In this document: positions 10,482 through 19,409 of the stretch, in pieces | Position numbering within the stretch: position 1 is the stretch's first letter | Layout of the letters: each line of letters begins with the position of its first letter | Notes under the pieces: model-generated | What the model was told of the DNA's origin: nothing | Seen by the model: only the letters and a program-made list of their open reading frames with translations | The model's database searches: none | Made by a program: the position numbers and the translations under genes | From: Actinomyces sp. | GTDB lineage: Bacteria > Actinomycetota > Acidimicrobiia > Acidimicrobiales > Aldehydirespiratoraceae | Assembly: GCA_003697065.1 (NCBI GenBank) | Contig: RFFY01000034.1 | Location: 1-22,817, forward strand | Direction: 5' to 3' | Length of the DNA stretch: 22,817 bases

Positions 10482-10964
10482 GTCGACCCGGCGACGCCGG
10501 TAGAGATCGGTCGGACGGGCGTCGAGAGCGGGCTCGTCGGCGGAGACGGCGAGCCCCGGTGCCACCTCCTCGACCAGGTCCCGGAGGCGTCGGTGCTCGG
10601 CGTGCCCCTCGCGCCGGTCGACGAGCACGATGCGTCGACCCGAGCCCAGGCGCGCCACCAGCCCCCCACCCCGGCGCAGGCGTTCGAGGGCGACGATGTC
10701 GTCCCAGTCGAGGCGTTGACGCCGCAGGGGGCACACCCGCACGATGCCGGCGCGGTCGAACTCGCAGCGCAGGGGCTGGTCGACGGCGACCACCAGGGCG
10801 GCGACCACACCGGCGAGCATCCCCAGAAGCGGGACCGGGTGGGGCCCGTGGGTGACGACGACGGCACCGAGGCCGACCACCAGGATCGCCGCGCCCGCGC
10901 CGACGACGGCCCAGCGGATGCGGGAGCTGTACAGCACCAGGGCCGGGCGCTCCTGCCCGCTCAC
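10479..10964 (-). CDS. Small two-helix membrane protein with PH-like domain, function unknown
   Basis: 161 residues. Two hydrophobic segments, about 17-38 and 43-61, are separated by a short GPHP-containing turn, so both ends probably face the cytosol. The rest (about 62-130), starting QPLRCEFDRAGI and continuing RLDWDDIVALER, has the beta-strand pattern and Trp-Asp-Asp-Ile motif of bacterial PH-like proteins common in actinomycetes. The tail is charged and ends in RRRRVD. I do not recognise a specific family member or function. The GTG at 10964 gives an AGGGG five bases upstream; the longer open frame to 11120 is basic shadow of dppF. It sits 17 bases after dppF and 11 bases before purL, so it is probably co-transcribed with the importer. 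Any role in transport or purine metabolism is only guilt by association. Confidence 0.78.
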   Translation of the reverse strand: MSGQERPALVLYSSRIRWAVVGAGAAILVVGLGAVVVTHGPHPVPLLGMLAGVVAALVVAVDQPLRCEFDRAGIVRVCPLRRQRLDWDDIVALERLRRGGGLVARLGSGRRIVLVDRREGHAEHRRLRDLVEEVAPGLAVSADEPALDARPTDLYRRRRVD

Positions 10965-10981
10965 CGGTGCCCCTGTCCGTC

Positions 10982-12051
<1,070 letters not shown>

Positions 12052-12055
<4 letters not shown>

Positions 12056-13077
12056 GCCGTCACCTCCCCGACGGCGTCGCCACGGGCGATCTCGGCGGCG
12101 GTGAGGGCGCCGATCTCCACCAGCTTGTGGCAACGGGAATCGTGTCCGGGGGCGACGGGGGTGAGCTGGGCACCCTCGGCCCGGCAGCGCTCGTCGGCGT
12201 GGGCGCAGCGGGGGCTGAAGGCGCACCCCGACGGCATGGCCAGGGCGTTGGGCGGCGCCCCCGGGATGGGCACGAGGCGCTCCCCGCGGCGGGAGTCGAC
12301 CCGGGGGACCGAGGCCATGAGGCCGCGGGTGTAGGGGTTGGCGCTGCGGTAGAAGATGTCGTCGACGGTGCCCCGCTCGAAGATGCGGCCGCCGTACATC
12401 ACCTGCACCCGGTCGACCAGCCCGGCCACGATCCCGAGGTCGTGGGTGATCATCAAGATGGCGGCCCCGGTGGCCTCCTGGGCCGCCTTCATGACCTCGA
12501 GCACCTGGGCCTGGATCGTGACGTCGAGGGCGGTGGTGGGCTCGTCGGCGATGAGGAGCTTGGGCTGGTTGGCGATGGCCATGGCGATCATGGCCCGCTG
12601 ACGCATCCCCCCGGAGAACTCGTGGGGGTACTGGCGGACCCGACGCCCCGGCTCGGGGACGCCCACGAGTTCGAGCAGGTCGGCGGCCCGCTTCCAGGCG
12701 TCCTGCTTGGAGGTGTCGGTGTGGAGACGGATCATCTCCACGATCTGGTCGCCGACGGTGAAGACCGGGTTCAGGGCCGTCATGGGGTCCTGGAAGATCA
12801 TGGCGATGTCGCGGCCCCGGACGCTGCGCATCGTCTTGCGGTCCAGGCCGAGCAGGTCGCGGCCCTCGAAGAGGATGCGCCCGGTGATGCGGGTGTTGGC
12901 GGGGTGCAGGCGCATGACCGACAGGGCGGTCACGGACTTGCCCGAGCCGGACTCGCCGACGAGGGCGACGATCTCGCCCGACTCGACGTCGAAGGACACG
13001 TTGCGGACGGCCTCGACGAGCCCGTCGTCGGTGGGGAAGGCCACCGACAGATCATCGATGCGCAACAGGGGGCTCAC
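12052..13077 (-). CDS. dppD: Peptide-type ABC transporter ATP-binding protein (OppD/DppD family)
   Basis: Partner ATPase of the importer. 341 residues with Walker A GESGSGKS (41-48), Q-loop FQDP (95-98), signature FSGGMRQR (154-161), Walker B LLIADEP (174-180) and switch His212. The signature reads GGMRQR, the usual OppD/DppD form, against GGQRQR in the neighbouring DppF. The C-terminal extension again has four cysteines, C285, C291, C298 and C316, as in iron-sulfur-bearing OppD homologues. The GTG start overlaps the dppC stop as GTGA, with GGAAGG seven bases upstream. Substrate specificity cannot be read from the ATPase. Confidence 0.93.
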
Positions 13078-14015
13078 TCGCGCACCTTCCGGCTCGTGGG
13101 ATCGAGGGCGTCGCGCAGGCCGTCACCGAGGAAGTTGAGGCACAGCACCATGACGGTGAGGATGCCGCCGGGGATGAGGATGCGCGAGGGGCGGGTGTCG
13201 AAGAAGCCCTTGGCGTCGGAGATGAGGGTGCCCAACGAGGTGGCGGGCGGATCGACCCCGAGACTGAGGAAGGACAGGGTGGATTCCAGGATGATGGCGG
13301 TGCCGGCCACGAGGGTGACCTGGACCAGCACGGGGCCGATCACGTTGGGCATGATGTGGCGGAAGATGATACGGACCGGCCCGGCCCCCGCGGCCCGGGC
13401 GGCCTGGACGAACTCGGCTTCCTTGAGCTGGAAGAACAGGCCCCGCACGATGCGGGCGATGACGATCCAGCTGATGAAGGCGAGCAACAGGGCGGTCTGG
13501 TTGATCGAACCCCCGATCTTGATGCCCATCACCAAGAGCACGACCAAAGCCGGGACCACCAGGATCATGTTGATGACCTGGTTGATGACCGAGTCGACGA
13601 GCTTGCCGAAGTAGCCCGCCAGGGCGCCCAGGACCGTGCCGATGGCGGTCGAGATGAGAGAGACGATGAGGGCGACCCGGACCGAGACCTGGGCCCCCTC
13701 CATGGTGCGCACCAGCAGGTCGCGGCCGATCTCGTCGGTGCCGAAGGGGTGCTTGCGCGAGATGCCCTGGGCGGCCTCGCGGATGTTGCGGGTCGTCGAG
13801 TCGAAGGGCGACAGCATGGGCACGACCCAAAAGGACGCCACGAGCAGCACCAGCACCACCGCCGACACCATGGCCGGCTTGTGGCGACGGAAGCGCTGCC
13901 AGGTCTGGGCCGCGTAGGAGCGGGCCTCGACCGTCATGCCCTCGGCGTCGGGCACCTCGGGCTCGCCGAAGGGACCGGGAACGGCCACCACGGGGTCGGG
14001 GACGGTGGTGCTCAT
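13074..14015 (-). CDS. dppC: Peptide-type ABC transporter permease (OppC/DppC family)
   Basis: Second channel subunit. 313 residues. A polar, acidic N-terminal tail of about 40 residues precedes the first membrane helix (about 47-66). The periplasmic loop contains HPFGTDEIGRDLLVR (89-103), a strong DppC/OppC hallmark. The core has five more hydrophobic segments, and the ATPase-coupling EAA loop lies in EFVQAARAAGAGPVRI (201-216), where AARAAGA matches the family. The end LCLNFLGDGLRDALDP (291-306) is also typical. The ATG start overlaps the dppB stop as ATGA. The protein is complete. Confidence 0.94.
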   Translation of the reverse strand: MSTTVPDPVVAVPGPFGEPEVPDAEGMTVEARSYAAQTWQRFRRHKPAMVSAVVLVLLVASFWVVPMLSPFDSTTRNIREAAQGISRKHPFGTDEIGRDLLVRTMEGAQVSVRVALIVSLISTAIGTVLGALAGYFGKLVDSVINQVINMILVVPALVVLLVMGIKIGGSINQTALLLAFISWIVIARIVRGLFFQLKEAEFVQAARAAGAGPVRIIFRHIMPNVIGPVLVQVTLVAGTAIILESTLSFLSLGVDPPATSLGTLISDAKGFFDTRPSRILIPGGILTVMVLCLNFLGDGLRDALDPTSRKVRE

Positions 14016-14998
14016 CCGGCGACCCTGACCCGGGGATCGAGCACCCCGTAGAGCAGATCGGCGATGAGGTTGAAGCCGATGGCGAGCACGGACACGAACA
14101 ACACGATGGCCATGACGAGGTGGACGTCAGCGGCGAAGATGGCCGACAGCAGCATGGGACCGAGCCCGGGCCACGAGAAGATCGACTCGGTGATGACCGA
14201 GCCGCCGAGGAGGGCGGCGAAGTCGAGGGCCCACAGGGTGACGACGGGGATGAGGGCGTTGCGCAGGGCGTGGCGCAGGATCACCCGCCACTCGGGCAGG
14301 CCCTTGGCCCGGGCGGTGCGGATGTAGTCGGAGTGGACGACCTCGAGCATCGAGGCCCGGATGAAGCGGCTCTCGGTGGCCACGATGACGAGGGTGAGGG
14401 TGGCGATGGGCAAGGTGGCGCTCTGCACGAGCTCGAGGAGGGAGTCGTCGTGCATCTGGGAGGTGAAGAAGGGTTTCCAGCCCGTCCAGTTGCGGAACCA
14501 CACCCCCCAGAAGACCTGGAGGAACAGGCCGAAGACGAAGGTGGGCAAGGCGATGCCCACGAAGGAGAAGCCGGTCAGGACGTAGTCGCTGATCGAGTAC
14601 TGGCGCACCGCCGAGTACACCCCGATCAAGGTGGCGATGGTGGCGATGACGAAGAAGGCCGGAACGGCCAGGATCATGGTGTTCTTGGCCCGGGTCCACA
14701 CGAAGTCCGACACCGGGTTCTCGCCCTGGGAGGTCGAGGTGCCGAAGTCACCGGTGAGGGCGTTGCCCAGCCAGGCGAAGTAGCGGCTGTTGGCGGGGTT
14801 GGTGACGTCGAAGACGGGCTTGTCGAGGTCGTAGAGATCGATGAGGCGGTCGTAGGCCGTCTGGTCGCACTTGGGGCAGCTCACGCGGAGCTCGGCCACG
14901 GGATCACGGACCGACGCCACCATCCAGAACAGGCCCATCGTGGCGATGATCAGCAGGGGGATGGTGGCGAGGACCCGGCGGACGGCGTAGCTGAACAA
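14012..14998 (-). CDS. dppB: Peptide-type ABC transporter permease (OppB/DppB family)
   Basis: First channel subunit of the importer. 328 residues with about six membrane helices (near 9-30, 107-128, 140-164, 194-208, 251-270 and 293-315). The EAA coupling loop is in YIRTARAKGLPEWRV (225-239), and the C-terminal LIADLLYGVLDPRV is characteristic. The first helix starts YAVRRVLATIPLL, so the start is placed at TTG 14998; no in-frame ATG or GTG lies upstream before the repeat region and no good ribosome-binding sequence is seen. Unusually, the periplasmic loop after helix 1 holds CPKC (41-44), where homologues normally have no cysteines. Two tandem 14-base repeats abut the start codon. The start is the least certain part of this entry. 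Confidence 0.9.
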   Translation of the reverse strand: MFSYAVRRVLATIPLLIIATMGLFWMVASVRDPVAELRVSCPKCDQTAYDRLIDLYDLDKPVFDVTNPANSRYFAWLGNALTGDFGTSTSQGENPVSDFVWTRAKNTMILAVPAFFVIATIATLIGVYSAVRQYSISDYVLTGFSFVGIALPTFVFGLFLQVFWGVWFRNWTGWKPFFTSQMHDDSLLELVQSATLPIATLTLVIVATESRFIRASMLEVVHSDYIRTARAKGLPEWRVILRHALRNALIPVVTLWALDFAALLGGSVITESIFSWPGLGPMLLSAIFAADVHLVMAIVLFVSVLAIGFNLIADLLYGVLDPRVRVAG

Positions 14999-15026
14999 CT
15001 CGGTGCTCTCGGCTCGGTGCTCTCGG
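14999..15026 (-). repeat. Perfect 14-base tandem repeat next to the dppB start
   Basis: On the minus strand CCGAGAGCACCGAG occurs twice in direct succession, and the second copy ends at the base before the TTG start of dppB. The two copies are identical. Both lie in the dppA-dppB leader, so they could set ribosome access or bind a regulator, or be a slipped-strand duplication. No function is known to me. Confidence 0.9.
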
Positions 15027-15099
15027 CGGGGACGGGGACGGGATCGGGCGGCGACGCGCCGGTGAGACGGTGGAGTCTAACCGGGAAGCACCGCAGGGT

Positions 15100-15118
15100 G
15101 CCGGGACGGGGTCCCGGC
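15100..15118 (-). promoter_or_regulatory. Hairpin in the dppA-dppB gap (stem 8, loop 3)
   Basis: GCCGGGAC, a CCC loop and GTCCCGGC form a perfect GC-rich stem. It lies about 60 bases past the dppA stop and 100 bases before dppB. There is no run of U after it, so it is more like a 3'-end stabiliser or attenuator than a classical terminator. Such stems often separate an abundant binding-protein message from the permease genes. Confidence 0.55.
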
Positions 15119-15126
15119 CACGGGCC

Positions 15127-15155
15127 GGGGGCCGCGGCGTGGTGCCACGGCCCCC
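15127..15155 (-). promoter_or_regulatory. Hairpin just after dppA (stem 8, loop 13)
   Basis: On the minus strand GGGGGCCG pairs with CGGCCCCC across a 13-base loop, beginning about 20 bases after the dppA stop. It is the first of two adjacent stems in the 178-base gap. No poly-U tail is present. A partial terminator or RNA-processing barrier is possible; both are inference from the structure. Confidence 0.55.
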
Positions 15156-15176
15156 GACCTCACGGCAGGTGGGGCG

Positions 15177-17054
15177 TCAGGACTTGAACTTGTAGTCCTG
15201 GACGTTCTCCAGCGGACCCGACACGTTGGCGTCGGGCGAGACGCCGTTCTGCTCCAGAGCCCCGCTGTTGTAGGCGTAGAAGGAGGGCTTCTGGGTGAGC
15301 GGCATGACGACGAGACCGCTGCCGTCACCGACCTGGGTCACGAACTTGTCCAGCTCGTTGTAGCAGGTCTCCTGATCGGCGAGCTCGGTCAGGCCGTCGC
15401 ACTCGTCGGCCTTCGCGTCGAAGTCGGCGTTGTGGTAGCCGTAGGGGTTGTCGCCGGAATCGCTGCGGTAGGCGGCGTTCTGGCCACCGGGCCACGGTCC
15501 ACCGACCCAGGCGAACTGGGTGATGTCCCAGATGGTCGGGTCGCCCTCGGCGCCCAGGGTGGCCGAGGCCTTCAGCGCCTCCTCGGAGAAGGGACGCTCA
15601 CCGAAGTAGGCGCTACCGGGCACGTTGTCGATGACGATCTCGATACCGGCATCGGCCATCTGCTGCTGGATCAGCTCCTCCTGGAGCTCACGCAGCTTGT
15701 TGCCACCGGTGGTGCCGACCCGCAGGCTCAGACGACCCCGCTCGGGGTGGGTGTAGACACCGTCGTCGCCCATCGTGTAGCCGGCTTCCTCGAGCTTGGC
15801 CTGGGCCTGGTCGATCTGGGCGCCGGCGTAGTCGGCCTGGTGGTCCTCGTAGGCCGGCTGGTTCGACATCCAGTAGGTGTTGCCGAGACCCTCCGACGGC
15901 AGCAGATCACCGAAGAGGGGCTTGTAGAGACCCTCGACGACCTCGCCCTTGTCGAGGGCGTAGAGCAGGGCCTCGCGCACCAACGGATCGCTCAGGTGCG
16001 GGTTGAGCAGGTTGAAGCCCCAGTGCTCGAACACCGGACCGGCGGTGGCAGCGAAGGTGATGTTGGGATCGCCACCCAGGCGCTCGCCGAAGGCCAGCTG
16101 GGGCTGGGTCATGATGACGTGGGCCTCGCCGGACTTCAGGGCGTTGATCTGGGCGTCGGTGTCGGCGACGAAGTTGATGCGCACACCGTCGACGTAGGCG
16201 ACGCCGTGGTTCTTGGCGTCGGGGCTCTGGGAGCCGTTGTAGAGGTCGTTGCGCACCAGATCCATGCCGACGCCGCGCTCCCAGTTGGAGAAGATCATCG
16301 GGCCGGAACTGGGGATCGGATCGCCGTTGGGCAGCTTCCACTCGGGGAAGAGCTCGTTGGCGGTGTTGGCGTCGGGAATGACGTGGGTCGGGAAGATGCG
16401 CGAGAACAGGCCCTTCCAGCCACCGAACGGACCGTTCATGGTGTACTCGAACTCGGTGTCGCTCTTGGCCTCGATCGAGGTGATCATGTCCAGGCCGGTG
16501 CGGTCACCGATGTGGTACACGCCGTCGGTGCAGTCGGCGGGGGCGTCGGCGGTCGCCGGGGTGCAGCCCTCCATGATGATGTTGAAGGTGCCCACGATGT
16601 CGTCGGCGGTGAGGGGCTCGCCATCGCTCCAGACCAGGCCGTCGCGGAGCTTGCCGCTGATGGTCACGCTGCCGTCGGCGTTGTTGGTGACGGTGGCCTC
16701 ACCATCGAGGAGCTGGGGGTAGAACGACGTGGTCGAGTCGACGCCGTAGAGACCCTCGAGGATGGCGCGCCAGATCCACGAGGTGATGGTGAGGTTGTTG
16801 TTGGGGTCGTCGAGCGCCATGTCGGGCGGCTCCTGCTCGTGCGCCCACACGAGGATGCCGCCGCTCGCCTGCTCGGCGGGCTGCTCCTCGGAGGGCTGCT
16901 CGGCCGGCTGCTCCTCGGCCGGCTGCTCCTCGGAGGGCTGCTCGGCACTGGTGTCGTCCCCACTGGTGCTGTCGTCGTCGCCGCAGGCCGACGCTACGAG
17001 CGCCAGGCTGAGCAACAGGGCGAGCAGCCCCAGAAGCCTTCGATTCTTGGTCAC
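15177..17054 (-). CDS. dppA: Dpp/Opp-type substrate-binding lipoprotein
   Basis: Extracytoplasmic receptor of the importer, family 5 (SBP_bac_5). 625 residues, longer than the roughly 500-550 typical. A lipoprotein signal peptide occupies 1-23: basic KNRR, a leucine-rich core and a VASAC lipobox, giving lipidated Cys24. Residues 29-64 form a disordered linker of repeated EQPSEEQPAEEQPA-like units. The binding fold starts near GGILVWAHEQEPP (65-77) with the conserved SDGEPLTADDIVGTF segment. The GTG at 17054 has AGGAGG six bases upstream, the best ribosome-binding site in the window. Frames reaching 17216 are unsupported. It heads the importer operon and faces the divergent DUF255 gene. The ligand is not readable from sequence; peptides are the family default, but sugars, opines or nickel complexes occur. 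Confidence 0.9.
   Translation of the reverse strand: MTKNRRLLGLLALLLSLALVASACGDDDSTSGDDTSAEQPSEEQPAEEQPAEQPSEEQPAEQASGGILVWAHEQEPPDMALDDPNNNLTITSWIWRAILEGLYGVDSTTSFYPQLLDGEATVTNNADGSVTISGKLRDGLVWSDGEPLTADDIVGTFNIIMEGCTPATADAPADCTDGVYHIGDRTGLDMITSIEAKSDTEFEYTMNGPFGGWKGLFSRIFPTHVIPDANTANELFPEWKLPNGDPIPSSGPMIFSNWERGVGMDLVRNDLYNGSQSPDAKNHGVAYVDGVRINFVADTDAQINALKSGEAHVIMTQPQLAFGERLGGDPNITFAATAGPVFEHWGFNLLNPHLSDPLVREALLYALDKGEVVEGLYKPLFGDLLPSEGLGNTYWMSNQPAYEDHQADYAGAQIDQAQAKLEEAGYTMGDDGVYTHPERGRLSLRVGTTGGNKLRELQEELIQQQMADAGIEIVIDNVPGSAYFGERPFSEEALKASATLGAEGDPTIWDITQFAWVGGPWPGGQNAAYRSDSGDNPYGYHNADFDAKADECDGLTELADQETCYNELDKFVTQVGDGSGLVVMPLTQKPSFYAYNSGALEQNGVSPDANVSGPLENVQDYKFKS
16869..16943 (-). repeat. 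Low-complexity repeat coding the Glu-Gln-Pro linker of DppA
   Basis: About 75 bases made of imperfect 12-15 base units containing GGCTGCTC on the plus strand encode residues 38-62, with motif (E)EQP(A/S). It separates the lipid anchor from the binding domain and is likely prone to length variation between strains. Confidence 0.75.
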
Positions 17055-17060
17055 GGATCT

Positions 17061-17066
17061 CCTCCT
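17061..17066 (-). promoter_or_regulatory. Strong ribosome-binding sequence of dppA
   Basis: AGGAGG on the minus strand, six bases before the GTG at 17054. It settles the dppA start against the longer open frame and suggests high translation of the binding protein. Confidence 0.85.
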
Positions 17067-17163
17067 GATCGGCGGGCGGTTCCATCGGTGGCGGGTGCCT
17101 CCGACGGCCCGTTTCCCACAACGGCGGCGAGCCACCGCGCCCGACGGCGGACGCGGGTGTCGG

Positions 17164-17180
17164 CTCACGTTCGCTGTGAG
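17164..17180. promoter_or_regulatory. Inverted repeat near the probable dppA transcription start
   Basis: CTCAC and GTGAG arms separated by seven bases. It falls just downstream of the candidate dppA -10 (17188-17193), where a repressor could block transcription or an RNA stem could form. The arms are short, so chance is possible. Confidence 0.35.
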
Positions 17181-17187
17181 GCGCCAA

Positions 17188-17216
17188 GGTCTACCACCCG
17201 GTAACCGCGAACCCAA
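17188..17216 (-). promoter_or_regulatory. Candidate dppA promoter
   Basis: On the minus strand, TTGGGT (17216 to 17211) and TAGACC (17193 to 17188) are separated by exactly 17 bases. The first three bases of the -35 and first two of the -10 match consensus; the final C of the -10 does not. It would give a leader of about 125 bases before dppA. Confidence 0.35.
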
Positions 17217-17332
17217 GCGGAACGACGTTAAGGCTGTGTGACGAGGGCAACATCTGGGCCGGCGCCGGGGAGCCCACCCACCCGCGACTTCCCATGATTC
17301 TCAAGGCCTGGGACGGCCGAGGGCGGGCCCCA

Positions 17333-17365
17333 CCGGTGACGCCGCGGCCCGCGCGTCGTCACCGG
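17333..17365. promoter_or_regulatory. Nine-base inverted repeat upstream of the DUF255 gene
   Basis: CCGGTGACG (17333-17341) and CGTCACCGG (17357-17365) are perfect inverse complements with a 15-base spacer, centred about 75 bases before the start codon at 17424. It could be a regulator site or a stem-loop. In such GC-rich DNA a perfect nine-base pair is notable but not conclusive. Confidence 0.4.
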
Positions 17366-17411
17366 ATCGTCGCGCGCGCGGCGTCGGCGGATCCCGCCCG
17401 TCCCGGTCCCG

Positions 17412-17417
17412 TAGGCT
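17412..17417 (+). promoter_or_regulatory. Candidate -10 element for a leaderless DUF255 transcript
   Basis: TAGGCT fits TANNNT and lies six bases before the GTG at 17424, the spacing expected when transcription starts on the first base of the start codon. No Shine-Dalgarno sequence precedes that GTG. No clear -35 is visible. Confidence 0.5.
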
Positions 17418-17423
17418 CGGCCC

Positions 17424-19409
17424 GTGAACCGCCTCGCCGACGAGACCAGCCCCTACCTGCGCCAGCACCGCGACAACCCCGTCGACTGGTGGCCCTGGGG
17501 GCCCGACGCCCTCGCCGAGGCCGCCCGCACCGACCGGCCCCTGCTGATCTCGATCGGCTACGCCGCCTGCCACTGGTGCCATGTCATGGCCCACGAGTCC
17601 TTCGAGGATCCCGACACGGCCGAGCTGATGAACGCCCACTACGTGTGCGTGAAGGTCGACCGCGAGGAGCGCCCCGACGTCGACGCCGTGTACATGGAGG
17701 CGGTCCAGGCCCTCACCGGCCAGGGCGGCTGGCCTCTCACGGTCTTCGCCACCCCCGACGGGCGACCCTTCTTCGGCGGGACCTACTACCCCCGCCACCC
17801 CCGCCCGGGTCTGCCCTCCTTCCGCCAGATCCTGGTGGCCGTGCACGAGGCCTGGACCGAACGGCGCGACGAGGTGCTGGCCCAGGCCGACCGTCTCACC
17901 AGCGCCATCGACCGCACCAACACCCTCGTCGCCGTCGAGGAGGTCCCCGACGATCCCGTGCTCGACGACGCCGTCGCCGCCCTCGTGGCCGCCGCCGACC
18001 GCGACTTCGGCGGCTTCGGCGGCGCCCCCAAGTTCCCCCAACCCCTGGCCCTCGACGCCCTGCTCACCGTCGCCAGCCGCACCGGTGACCCCGACGCCGT
18101 GGCCGTCGTGGCCCACACGATCGAGGCCATGGCCGCCGGCGGGATCCACGACCACCTCGGCGGGGGCTTCCACCGCTACGCCGTCGACCAGCGCTGGCAG
18201 GTCCCCCACTTCGAGAAGATGCTCTACGACCAGGCTCTCGTCGGGCGGGTGCTGGTCCATCTCCATCGCTTGACCGGCGACCCGACCCACCGCTGGTTGC
18301 TCGACCGTACCCTCGACGCGGTCGAGAGCGATCTGGGACTGCCCGTGGGAGCCTTCGCCAGCTCCCTCGACGCCGACAGCGAGGGGGTCGAGGGGCGCTA
18401 CTACGTGTGGACCCCCGACGAGATCCGCCGTATCGCCGGCGACGACGCCGAGGCCGCCATCGAGTGGTGGGGGGTGACCGAGGCCGGCAACTTCGAGGGG
18501 GCGACCATCCTGCACCGGCCCCGGGGGGCGCCCCTGATCCCCCCACCCGAGGTCGAGCGGGCCCGCCGGGCCCTGCTCGACGCGCGGTCCCGCCGGGTTC
18601 CGCCGGGTCTCGACGACAAGGTGCTCACCGAATGGAACGCCCACCTCGTGACCACCCTGACCGAGGCCGCCGTCGCCACCGGACGCGACGACCGTCTCGA
18701 TCGGGCCGTCACCACCGCCGAGTTCCTCTGCACCCACCTGCGTGACGAGGAGGGACGCTGGTACCGCAGCTGGCAGGGCACCGACGCCGCCCACGGCCGG
18801 GCCCGCCACCGGGCCTACGCCCACGACCTCGCCGCCCTCGTCGACGCCTTCACCCGCCTGGGCGAGGCCACGGGACGGGCCCGCTGGATCCACGAGGCCC
18901 GCTCGGTGGCCGACCGCCTCCTCGACGACCATCTCGACACCGAACGGGGTGGCTTCTTCACCACCGCCCACGACGCCGAACGCCTCGTCACCCGCCCCAA
19001 GGACCTCACCGACGGAGCCACCCCCTCCCCCCAGTCCACCGCCGCGGTGGCCCTCCTGCGCCTCGAGGCCCTCACCGGCGAGTCCCGCTACGGCGACGCC
19101 GCCCGCGGTGTCCTGCGCCTGCTGGGCGACACCCCCCGCCGCGCCCCCCTGGCCTTCGGCCACCTCCTCGTCGCCTTGGAACTGCACCACCACGGCATCG
19201 ACGAGGTCGCCCTCGTCGGTGACGTCCCCGACCTCCTCGCCGCCTACCACGCCCGCTGGCGCCCCCGCTCGGTCCTCGCCTGGGGCGAGCCCTACCCCTC
19301 GCCCCTGTGGGACCAGCGCCGCCCGGGGTTCGCCTACGTGTGCCGTCGCTTCGTGTGCCGGGCCCCCACCGACGATCCCGACGAGCTGGCCCGTCAGCTC
19401 GCCCCGTGA
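17424..19409 (+). CDS. DUF255 thioredoxin-fold protein (YyaL/SPATA20 family)
   Basis: 661 residues. The N-terminal thioredoxin-like domain (about 1-160) begins NRLADETSPYLRQHRDNPVDW, the family signature, and has a CHWC active-site-like motif (49-52) in GYAACHWCHVMAHESF. The sequence QGGWPLTVF and FFGGTYYP (about 100-123) follow as in all members. The remainder resembles an alpha-barrel of the six-hairpin glycosidase type, with the segment VPHFEKMLYDQA near 257-268. The cellular role of the family is not well established; a redox or sugar-related role has been proposed. There is no signal peptide, so it should be cytosolic. The GTG start fits a leaderless message. Its stop overlaps the next gene as GTGA. 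Confidence 0.93.
   Translation: MNRLADETSPYLRQHRDNPVDWWPWGPDALAEAARTDRPLLISIGYAACHWCHVMAHESFEDPDTAELMNAHYVCVKVDREERPDVDAVYMEAVQALTGQGGWPLTVFATPDGRPFFGGTYYPRHPRPGLPSFRQILVAVHEAWTERRDEVLAQADRLTSAIDRTNTLVAVEEVPDDPVLDDAVAALVAAADRDFGGFGGAPKFPQPLALDALLTVASRTGDPDAVAVVAHTIEAMAAGGIHDHLGGGFHRYAVDQRWQVPHFEKMLYDQALVGRVLVHLHRLTGDPTHRWLLDRTLDAVESDLGLPVGAFASSLDADSEGVEGRYYVWTPDEIRRIAGDDAEAAIEWWGVTEAGNFEGATILHRPRGAPLIPPPEVERARRALLDARSRRVPPGLDDKVLTEWNAHLVTTLTEAAVATGRDDRLDRAVTTAEFLCTHLRDEEGRWYRSWQGTDAAHGRARHRAYAHDLAALVDAFTRLGEATGRARWIHEARSVADRLLDDHLDTERGGFFTTAHDAERLVTRPKDLTDGATPSPQSTAAVALLRLEALTGESRYGDAARGVLRLLGDTPRRAPLAFGHLLVALELHHHGIDEVALVGDVPDLLAAYHARWRPRSVLAWGEPYPSPLWDQRRPGFAYVCRRFVCRAPTDDPDELARQLAP

Larger units (their letters stand above)
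17055..17423. promoter_or_regulatory. Divergent control region between dppA and the DUF255 gene (369 bases)
   Basis: No convincing gene is seen here. It holds the dppA ribosome-binding sequence at 17061-17066, a promoter-like pair for dppA at 17188-17216, an inverted repeat at 17164-17180, a second at 17333-17365, and a -10-like TAGGCT for the plus-strand gene at 17412-17417. The right half is extremely GC-rich, including an alternating CG run near 17370-17380. Both gene sets must be started from this region unless their promoters lie inside coding sequence. Confidence 0.6.

Noticed and set aside
15074..15079. TAGACT on the minus strand as a separate dppB promoter
   Set aside because: It fits TANNNT, but the region 17 bases upstream (GGCACC) has no -35 likeness and it is 75 bases from the start codon. 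Not enough support to list.
16869..16943. Short repeats as a possible CRISPR or regulatory array
   Set aside because: Units are imperfect, have no spacers and lie in frame within the DppA linker, encoding Glu-Gln-Pro repeats.
17367..17400. Alternating CG run as a terminator or special structure
   Set aside because: Composition bias of the region is enough to explain it; no U-tract and no clear stem beyond the listed nine-base repeat.
17301..19250. A 649-residue minus-strand frame opposite the DUF255 gene
   Set aside because: Glycine- and valine-rich shadow without a ribosome-binding site; the plus strand encodes a full conserved protein.
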